Assembly (NCBI GenBank): GCA_030637805.1
Contig: DAOWFV010000131.1
Location: 1-11,611, forward strand
Direction of reading: 5' to 3'
Length of the DNA stretch: 11,611 bases
Origin: Acidobacteriota bacterium
GTDB lineage: Bacteria; Acidobacteriota; Thermoanaerobaculia; Thermoanaerobaculales; Sulfomarinibacteraceae
Shown here: positions 6,356 to 11,611 of the stretch, piece after piece
Layout: the number at the start of each line of letters is the position of its first letter
Position numbering within the stretch: position 1 is the first letter of the stretch
The notes under the pieces: model-generated
The model's input: only the letters and a program-made list of their open reading frames with translations
Database searches by the model: none
Told to the model about the DNA's origin: nothing
Program-made: the position numbers and the translations under genes

Positions 6356-6973
6356 ATGACCTCGGCATTTGAGTCGCACCGCTCCTTTCTGCGGCGTTTG
6401 CCCTTGACCCTGGTGATCGGAATGCTCGTGTGGCTGCTCCTGCGGCCGGCGATAGATGCCGCGACCGCCGGCCTTGCCCAGACCCTGATCCGCGCTTTCG
6501 AGCACCCGCGCGTGACCCGGCTGGTGGTGAACGATCATCGCGCCGAGGTGCGGCGCGCCGATTTCAGAAGCGACTCGAAGATCCCCACCATCCCCCTGAC
6601 CGAAATCCACTTCAACACGATCGTGCTCTTGGCGCTCTTCCTCGCCCTGCCACGCCCCCTCTCCCGCCGACAGCTGGAACGCCTCTTCATGGGCTGGTGC
6701 GTGCTCTACCTCTCCCAGTCCATGAACCTTCTCTTCCACGTCAAGGTCCTCTACGCCATGGGGCTCGGCGAGTGGAGCCAGCAGACATACTCCGAATTCG
6801 CCCGCAATTTCTTCGGGTTCTGGCGCTACTTCACCGACCTCCCCGGCCGTTTCTCTTTTCCCTTCCTGATCTGGCTGGGATTCAACTGGGACCTCGTGAT
6901 GGGACTTCTGGCCCCCGGTGTGGCTCAGCCGGACAAGACCGAGAAGCGATCGCGGCGGGCGCGGAAGGCCTAA
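6356..6973 (+). CDS. Exosortase H-associated membrane protein (probable)
   Basis: This 205-residue membrane protein lies 7 bases behind the exosortase. Likely membrane segments are at about 16-36, 84-100, 113-135 and 165-188, with an extracytoplasmic loop (about 37-83) holding NDHRAEVRRADF and TEIHFNT, and a basic cytoplasmic tail (KRSRRARKA). Its place, size and topology match the accessory membrane protein found next to exosortase H in other genomes. It probably forms a complex with the exosortase or replaces the fused periplasmic domain that other exosortases carry (inference). The ATG at 6356 is chosen; a TTG at 6335, in the same frame and overlapping the exosortase end, would add 7 residues but has no better ribosome-binding site. 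It ends only 2 bp from the stop of the convergent regulator. Confidence 0.75.
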   Translation: MTSAFESHRSFLRRLPLTLVIGMLVWLLLRPAIDAATAGLAQTLIRAFEHPRVTRLVVNDHRAEVRRADFRSDSKIPTIPLTEIHFNTIVLLALFLALPRPLSRRQLERLFMGWCVLYLSQSMNLLFHVKVLYAMGLGEWSQQTYSEFARNFFGFWRYFTDLPGRFSFPFLIWLGFNWDLVMGLLAPGVAQPDKTEKRSRRARKA

Positions 6974-6975
6974 TA

Positions 6976-8787
6976 CTAACGGTTGCGGCGCAAGGAGCGG
7001 TAGTCTGGAATCTCATACTCCTTGATCTTCGCAATCAGCGATCCGCGGGACAGGTTGAGCTCCCGCGCTGCCTTGCTCTGGTTACCCAGGGTCCGTCGTA
7101 AGACGCGGTCGATGACCAGCCGCTCCGCCGCCGGAATTACCCGCTTGAGATCGTCTTCCGCGAGGAGAGCTGCAGCATCGGAAGGATCCTCCGCGCCCCT
7201 CGCTCCGTCGGAAGGTCGGGCGGAGCCACGGATCGTTTCACCCTCTGGGGTTGCCGAAACCAATCGGCGCAGCTCGCCGAGGAGCTCGGTCATCTGCCCG
7301 TCGAAGGGGTGCTGGAGGAGTGAGCCGAGAGTCTCGAGGTCGATACCGCGGATCTCCTTCCCCTGCTCCGATCCCAAGGTCTCGAGCAGTCGAACGATGA
7401 TCAAAGGGAGATCCTCGCGACGTTCGCCAAGAGGGGGCACGTGAATGACGTGGTCCTGGAAGAGACTGAAGAGGTCGGCATCCAACCCACCCTTCGCGAC
7501 CAGGCCCATGCAGTCCTCCTCGGTGGTAGCGATCCAACGTACGCTGGGCCCGTAGCCCAACTTGAGGTCCTCGCCGATGACAGCTGCCAGTTCCTTCTGC
7601 AGCGCCGGTGGCATCCGTTGGATGTCTCGAATCACCACCACACCGCCCCCGGCCCGCTCGGCGAGGCTGCTGGCTCCCGCCGCCTCGGCAGCGCCGAAGA
7701 GCTCGACGCGCAACGCCGCCTCGTCGCCTCCGCGCACCTGCACCATGTGGACCGACGGCTCGCCGATCGGACGGAGCCAGGAGATGTGAAAGGCCAGAAA
7801 GGTCCGCCCCGATCCGGCGCGGCCGTGAAGGAGGACCGGATCGGAGGATCGCGCGGCGGCGAACGCGTGGTCGCGCAGAACCTGAACCGCCTGCGATGTC
7901 CCCGGCAGCCGCGCCTCGAGCTCTCGCCGCGCCCTCTCCTCCCAGGGCCCGAAGAGCGAGCTCATGCTCTCCACACGCTCCCAGTGAACGGCCAGCATGC
8001 GGGCGAGCTCTGCGAGAAGAAGGCGGTCTTCTTTGAGGTCGTCCCCGCCACTCTCGACCAGCAGATAGGCCCGCGATTTCAGATCGTCACCGGGAATCGG
8101 GTAGATCAACAGTTCCGAGGCGCCACGGCGCACAACGGCGAACCGACCGCCGCCGTCCAGCTCGGCAAAGGTCCGGGCCGGAAGACGCGGCGCCGAACCC
8201 GTCCAGCGGGAAGCGATGGGTTGGAATCGACCCCCCTCGTCGAGCCATGCGAGCATGGACCGGCGCTCGGCGAACAAAATCGAGAAAAACGTCTCCAGGG
8301 ATGGTGCGAGCTCGGATCGCACGTTGGCTCTGAAGATCTCGACCAGGTGACGTCGTCCCTCGGTCAAGCGTTGGGACTCGCTGTACAACACCACCTCGGC
8401 CTGCCGTGCAACTGCATCCTTGGCCACTGGATCGGAGGGCGGCGCCCCCGAATCGTCCGCCACAGCGCCTCGGTCCGACGTCTCCGCCTTTCGCCCTTCC
8501 TCGTCGTCCCCCCGAAAAACAATGGTCGCGGTGCCGATTCGGATTTTGTCGCCATCCTTCAGGACGCCTCGCGAACGCCGTTCACCGTTGAGTACAACCA
8601 TCTGTCGCTGCTGGCCCTGGAACGTGATCACCTCGCCGCTTCGGCGGATCAAGAGGTGGGCGGGCGCCACGCCCGGCGCCCGCAAGACAACATCGTTGCC
8701 GCTCGAGGCTCCGATGGAGACCGTCTCCTTGCCGATTTGGTAGGTCAGCTCGGAGCCGCTCCCCGTGTCGATTGTCAGCGTCATCAT
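6976..8787 (-). CDS. FHA / degenerate NtrC-type / Fis-HTH regulator
   Basis: This 603-residue regulator has an FHA-like domain (about 3-92), a GAF-like domain (about 140-275), an NtrC-type AAA+ region (about 290-515) and a Fis helix-turn-helix (about 551-595, with GNQSKAARELNLSRGSL). The FHA part keeps ND (31-32), His44 and Asn67 but has Ala27 and Ala41 where the phosphothreonine-contacting Arg and Ser normally lie. The AAA+ region is worn: Walker A GRAGSGRT has Arg for Lys, the ELFG segment (362-365) continues without GAFTGA, Walker B reads VVVIRDI instead of LDEI, and DADLFSLF replaces the arginine-finger FRxDLYYRL. ATP hydrolysis and sigma54 contact are therefore unlikely, while DNA binding should remain. 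The ATG at 8787 has GAGGG at 8793-8797; an earlier in-frame start at 8823 lacks one. Targets are unknown. Confidence 0.9.
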   Translation of the reverse strand: MMTLTIDTGSGSELTYQIGKETVSIGASSGNDVVLRAPGVAPAHLLIRRSGEVITFQGQQRQMVVLNGERRSRGVLKDGDKIRIGTATIVFRGDDEEGRKAETSDRGAVADDSGAPPSDPVAKDAVARQAEVVLYSESQRLTEGRRHLVEIFRANVRSELAPSLETFFSILFAERRSMLAWLDEGGRFQPIASRWTGSAPRLPARTFAELDGGGRFAVVRRGASELLIYPIPGDDLKSRAYLLVESGGDDLKEDRLLLAELARMLAVHWERVESMSSLFGPWEERARRELEARLPGTSQAVQVLRDHAFAAARSSDPVLLHGRAGSGRTFLAFHISWLRPIGEPSVHMVQVRGGDEAALRVELFGAAEAAGASSLAERAGGGVVVIRDIQRMPPALQKELAAVIGEDLKLGYGPSVRWIATTEEDCMGLVAKGGLDADLFSLFQDHVIHVPPLGERREDLPLIIVRLLETLGSEQGKEIRGIDLETLGSLLQHPFDGQMTELLGELRRLVSATPEGETIRGSARPSDGARGAEDPSDAAALLAEDDLKRVIPAAERLVIDRVLRRTLGNQSKAARELNLSRGSLIAKIKEYEIPDYRSLRRNR

Positions 8788-8912
8788 CTGCGCCCTCACA
8801 CTCACCAAACTCTCGCCCGGCACTCAGCCCGATCTATTTGCATGCTCATTGTGCGCTCGCCCCTGTCGACGGTGGCCCTCCAGACCGCTTGGAGCATCAG
8901 AATTGCGGCTTC

Positions 8913-8941
8913 AGCTTACGCCGCGGGAACGAGAGTGTCAA
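8913..8941 (-). promoter_or_regulatory. Promoter candidate for the FHA/NtrC-like regulator
   Basis: On the minus strand a perfect TTGACA (8936-8941) stands 17 bases before TAAGCT (8913-8918), which keeps the three most conserved -10 positions (first T, second A, last T). Transcription would begin near 8906, leaving a leader of about 120 bases before the ATG at 8787. A second TTGACA at 8976-8981 has no usable -10. Confidence 0.5.
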
Positions 8942-8944
8942 TCA

Positions 8945-8995
8945 ACCGAACACGCGTGTCATCCCCGAAGAGTGTTGTCAAGGACGGTGTTCGGT
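8945..8995. promoter_or_regulatory. 9-bp inverted repeat upstream of the regulator promoter
   Basis: ACCGAACAC (8945-8953) and GTGTTCGGT (8987-8995) are perfect reverse complements, 42 bp from start to start, about four helical turns. A further ACCGAA lies at 9007-9012. The near arm abuts the -35 of the regulator promoter, and each arm lies 3-5 bases before a TTGACA on the minus strand. This arrangement suits a protein binding as a dimer of dimers, possibly the regulator itself. Nothing in the sequence names the binding protein. Confidence 0.4.
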
Positions 8996-9012
8996 CTCAG
9001 GACAATACCGAA
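8990..9012 (-). terminator. Weak stem-loop after the DUF4388 gene
   Basis: In the minus-strand transcript UUCGGU, 11 bases, then ACCGAA form a 6-bp stem starting 3 bases after the stop codon. No U-run follows, so it would be a poor intrinsic terminator. The same bases are part of the operator-like repeats, which may be their real role. Confidence 0.2.
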
Positions 9013-9015
9013 GGG

Positions 9016-10359
9016 TCAGGAACCCACGACCACTCCGCCGAGGCGGCCCGCGAGCAGTACCAGCTCCGCCAGGTCGGGGAGAGGCTCCCCATTCTTGTCC
9101 GCCACCAACAGCCCCGCCGCCGTGCCACCGCGACCGAGGGGAATCACCGCGGTCGCCTCGGGGAGCTCGGCGACACCGAGGACCCCCGCCAGCCGGCGCG
9201 CACCACCGGCCTCGGGCTCGATCATGGTCAGCGCCTCGCCCGAGCGGATGACCCGTTCTAGCAAACCCACTCCCCGCGGGAGACCGGTGTCATTCCGGTC
9301 GAGGGGATAGCCGAAGCCTGCTCGACAGCGGATCGCCGTCTCCTCGACCGTCAGCACTGCCCCGCGGCTGAGCTGCTCGGCTGCGAGCTGCAGCAGCGAA
9401 CCGACCGCCTGCTCGGGCTTGGCGTCGTAGAGAAGGGCGTCTACAAGCTCAGAGACCGCCGTCGGGAGCTCCGTGCGCCCTTCGATCCGTCGCGCCTGCA
9501 GCCGACGGTCGACCACCCGGGTAAGTGCATCGGTGAAGCGCGCCATGGCCTCGCCGGTTGAGCCCTGCGGTGCGGGCATCAGAAACGACACTCCGGCCTC
9601 GATCAACTGGTGGACCCACACGGAATCGCCGAGGGGCGCCACCCACACCACCGGCACCTGTGGCTGGACCTCTTCCGCTCTCCGGATCAGCTCCAGCCAG
9701 TCGCTCTCCCTGCCCACCCGGATGGTCGCCTGCTGGTGGTGGACCACGAGCACATCCAGCCCTTCTAAAGACACCTCGTCCGACACCGCGAAGAGTCGGA
9801 CCTCCCACCCACGGCGGCGCCAACTACGCTCCAGGGAACCCCGCCACGCCCTCGGGTCCTGGGCCACGACCCCCACCTGGGCAAAAAGAAGCTCCTCGGG
9901 CGCCTCGGCCTCGAGGTCGGAGAGCAGATCGTCGAGAGGATTCTGTGGCGGTGCTGCGGGCAGCACATGGATGTTGGTCCGAATTTCCGGCTGCGAGATC
10001 TCGAAAACTTCCCCGTCGAAGAGGCGTTCGATCTCCACGCTCGAGCCGGCGCCCGGCGACGCTCGATGGCCCGCCGCAGCAGCATCGGAAAAAGCGGTGA
10101 GGCTGACAGCCTCTCCCTCGATCCGGGGGATTTTACAGGGTTCGAATCGGAAGACGCCGTCAGTGCATTGAAGCACCTTGGAAGCGTGGCGAAGATCGGC
10201 CTCCGAGGGCACTCCCACCTGCCCACGGTCCACTTCCAGACGCAGGGAGCCGGCATCGGTAACCAGCTCGAGGACGCCGCTCGGCGAAGTTGCGGAAACC
10301 AGCCGCAGCAGAGCTGGTGGCGCCAGATGCTCGAGGTTTCCCGAAAGAGTCCGCTTCAC
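9016..10359 (-). CDS. DUF4388 / pseudo-receiver / GAF-like signalling protein
   Basis: This 447-residue cytoplasmic protein begins with a DUF4388 (PATAN-type) domain (about 3-90: LSGNLEHL, PSGVLELV, LEVDRGQV, GVFRFEP), known from two-component and gliding or motility regulators. A linker follows, then a receiver-like fold (about 158-290) and a GAF-like domain (about 296-445). In the receiver-like part the expected strand-3 phosphoacceptor position is His207 (LDVLVVHH), the acidic pair is reduced to AQD, and the conserved Thr and Lys are replaced (VVWVAP, FLMPAP), so it should not be phosphorylated. There is no output domain, so it probably acts by protein contact. The GTG start has a strong GGAGG about 7 bases upstream and overlaps the previous stop as GTGA, so translation is probably coupled to the transglutaminase-like gene. 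Confidence 0.87.
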   Translation of the reverse strand: MKRTLSGNLEHLAPPALLRLVSATSPSGVLELVTDAGSLRLEVDRGQVGVPSEADLRHASKVLQCTDGVFRFEPCKIPRIEGEAVSLTAFSDAAAAGHRASPGAGSSVEIERLFDGEVFEISQPEIRTNIHVLPAAPPQNPLDDLLSDLEAEAPEELLFAQVGVVAQDPRAWRGSLERSWRRRGWEVRLFAVSDEVSLEGLDVLVVHHQQATIRVGRESDWLELIRRAEEVQPQVPVVWVAPLGDSVWVHQLIEAGVSFLMPAPQGSTGEAMARFTDALTRVVDRRLQARRIEGRTELPTAVSELVDALLYDAKPEQAVGSLLQLAAEQLSRGAVLTVEETAIRCRAGFGYPLDRNDTGLPRGVGLLERVIRSGEALTMIEPEAGGARRLAGVLGVAELPEATAVIPLGRGGTAAGLLVADKNGEPLPDLAELVLLAGRLGGVVVGS

Positions 10360-11324
10360 GATCCCACCTCCGCATCCTCCGGCTGCCGCACGACGTAGCT
10401 GTGAACCTCACCCGAGCGCAGGAAGAGCTCTTGACGCTCCACAACTAACCCTCCCGCCTCCACTTCCAGCAACCAGCGACCCGGAAGAAGGCCAGAGAAG
10501 CGGGCCTCGGGGTCGAGGCGCGCCCTCCGCACATCGCCGCCGATACCGCGCAGCACCGCCACCGGTTGGGGATCCTGCCATGCGCCGGAGAGACGGCACA
10601 CCAGGTCCGCACCCCTGTTGGGCCGCAGCAGCCGCTTCCCGTCACGCGACAATCGTTCGAGCCCGCCGCTGCCGCCCACCACCCGCACGGCAGGGGGCCT
10701 CGTCACCGTGTCGGCAAACACGATGTGGCGCGAGGTGATGGCCCACAGCCCGAGTGTGGGATCGGCGGGCACCCAGCCCGCGCCGGGGAGGCGGCACTCG
10801 AGCCAGCGATGCGGAATGGCCCCGTCGTCGCTCACAAGCAGCCCGCTGACGGTGCGCGCCTCGAACCCCGCCGTGAGAAGCAGTGCCGTGGTTGCGTTGG
10901 CCAAGCCGGAGCACCGCCCCCGTCCCCGGCGGAGAACCGACGACGCGTCCTGCGGACCACCGTCGCTGGTGTCGAGGACCACGTGGTCAGCCGCCCACTC
11001 GAGCACCAGCGTCGCCGCCTCCCACGCGCCAATATCAGGTCGGAGTCGGACCTTGAGGCGCGATGGGAGCGCAAAGCCCGCCGGCACCTCCGACGCCCCT
11101 CCCGCCGCCAACACCTGTGCGTATGTCCCCGTGGCGCCGATCGGGCCGAGGGTGGCCGCCACCTGCACCTCGACCTCGGCGTCGGTCACCGCCCGCACCT
11201 CCTGGACAAAACCATTGGCCGCGGCGGCAACCGGAGCGTCGCCACCGACCAACTGGTAGATCGCCTCCCCAGCGCCGACGGTGGCGGCGGCGAACAGGCA
11301 GAGGACAGCGGGGAGGATTTTCAT
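10356..11324 (-). CDS. Secreted transglutaminase-like protein
   Basis: This 322-residue protein starts with a signal peptide (MKILPAVLCLFAAATVGAGEA; cleavage probably near residue 19-21, no lipobox), so it works outside the cytoplasm. The transglutaminase-like core (about 107-193) has the Cys-His-Asp set: Cys138 in GRCSGLANA, His172 in IPHRWLE and Asp188 in VPADPTLG. The pattern CSGLAN...L...GFEARTVSG is the usual form in bacterial papain-like or transglutaminase-fold enzymes, which may cut or cross-link peptide bonds. Residues about 240-312 look like an Ig- or carboxypeptidase-regulatory-like beta domain (FSGLLPGRWLLEVEAGG). The ATG overlaps the nusB stop as ATGA. The substrate is unknown. 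Being coupled to nusB is unusual for a secreted protein. Confidence 0.85.
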   Translation of the reverse strand: MKILPAVLCLFAAATVGAGEAIYQLVGGDAPVAAAANGFVQEVRAVTDAEVEVQVAATLGPIGATGTYAQVLAAGGASEVPAGFALPSRLKVRLRPDIGAWEAATLVLEWAADHVVLDTSDGGPQDASSVLRRGRGRCSGLANATTALLLTAGFEARTVSGLLVSDDGAIPHRWLECRLPGAGWVPADPTLGLWAITSRHIVFADTVTRPPAVRVVGGSGGLERLSRDGKRLLRPNRGADLVCRLSGAWQDPQPVAVLRGIGGDVRRARLDPEARFSGLLPGRWLLEVEAGGLVVERQELFLRSGEVHSYVVRQPEDAEVGS

Positions 11325-11611
11325 CCGGTTTCGGCCCTGCGCTTGACGAAGCCGTCGAGTACTCCGTTGACGAAGCGCGCCGAGTCCTTGGCCCCGAATC
11401 TCTTCGCGATCTCGATGGCTTCGTTGATCACCACCGCATGCGGGGTGTCCGTCTCGAAGAGAAGCTCGAACATGGCAAGCCGCAGGATGTTGCGATCCAC
11501 GGCGGCCAAGCGTTCGAGGCGCCAGTGGGCCGTCTGCCGGCTCAGCTCGGTGTCGATCTCCTCCAGCTGCTCGAGGCTGCCGCGGAGAAGTACGTCGGCG
11601 AAGGCGCGCAC
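11321..11611 (-). CDS. nusB: Transcription antitermination factor NusB, C-terminal part
   Basis: The window holds the last 96 residues; the gene's start lies beyond base 11611, since NusB is normally about 130-150 residues and the N-terminal helices are missing. The visible part has the family signature: WRLERLAAVDRNILRLAMFELLF, then VVINEAIEIAKRFG and DSARFVNGVLD. NusB binds boxA RNA with S10 (NusE) and acts in rRNA transcription antitermination. A GTG at the window edge could be misread as a start but only reflects the cut. Its stop overlaps the start of the secreted transglutaminase-like gene, so nusB appears to lead a minus-strand operon of at least three genes. In many bacteria ribH precedes nusB, but that side is not visible. 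Confidence 0.95.
   Translation of the reverse strand: MRAFADVLLRGSLEQLEEIDTELSRQTAHWRLERLAAVDRNILRLAMFELLFETDTPHAVVINEAIEIAKRFGAKDSARFVNGVLDGFVKRRAETG

Noticed and set aside
8945..8995. Intrinsic terminator formed by the 9-bp arms
   Set aside because: The loop would be 33 bases and no T-run follows, so an operator-like role is more likely.
7441..9261. A 606-residue plus-strand open frame opposite the FHA/NtrC-like regulator
   Set aside because: Its translation is low-complexity, rich in Arg, Gly, Pro and His with no recognisable domain, and it runs antisense through a gene with clear FHA, AAA+ and Fis homology, across the intergenic gap and into the DUF4388 gene. It is a shadow of G+C-rich coding DNA.
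10356..11324. Transglutaminase-like protein as an exosortase substrate
   Set aside because: Its C-terminus lacks a sorting motif, transmembrane helix and basic tail.

Overview
The window is strongly G+C-rich bacterial chromosome with densely packed, mostly intact genes on both strands. The mix is DUF4388 and FHA signalling proteins, a large repeat-containing Ser/Thr kinase, a cyclic-nucleotide-binding TPR protein, a small exosortase with a membrane partner, and A+T-rich heptad repeats between genes. This resembles Acidobacteriota (perhaps Thermoanaerobaculia) or a related delta-proteobacterial-type lineage. That placement is inference from gene content; the window has no rRNA or other phylogenetic marker that settles it.

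Layout. Positions 1-1811 (+) hold the end of an amidohydrolase/deaminase gene, a TPR plus cyclic-nucleotide-binding protein coupled to it by an ATGA overlap, and a peptide deformylase. Positions 1812-2070 are a gene-free spacer with three A+T-rich runs of 7-bp period around a G+C-rich hairpin. Positions 2071-3099 (-) encode a DnaJ-like chaperone with only half of the usual zinc-binding cysteines, behind a possible heat-shock-type promoter. Divergent from it, 3234-6973 (+) carries a membrane-anchored alpha-solenoid Ser/Thr kinase, an exosortase H-like transpeptidase and its presumed partner membrane protein. Convergent to that, with only 2 bp between the stop codons, is a minus-strand series: nusB (3' part), a secreted transglutaminase-like protein and a DUF4388/pseudo-receiver/GAF protein joined by 4-bp overlaps, then a 228-bp regulatory gap and an FHA/NtrC-like/Fis regulator.

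How the genes may work together. Def, DnaJ-like and NusB are housekeeping functions. The centre and right look like a signalling and cell-surface module: a cytoplasmic kinase, an exosortase pair that would process sorted surface proteins, a secreted transglutaminase fold, and two regulators. The most notable observation is that several signalling domains have kept their fold but lost their chemistry. The FHA domain lacks the usual Arg and Ser contacts for phosphothreonine. The NtrC-like domain lacks GAFTGA, the Walker A lysine, the Walker B acidic pair and the arginine-finger motif, yet keeps an intact Fis DNA-binding helix-turn-helix. The receiver-like domain lacks its phosphoacceptor Asp. 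This suggests regulation by binding rather than by phosphorylation or sigma54 remodelling. No exosortase substrate with a C-terminal sorting signal is present in the window.
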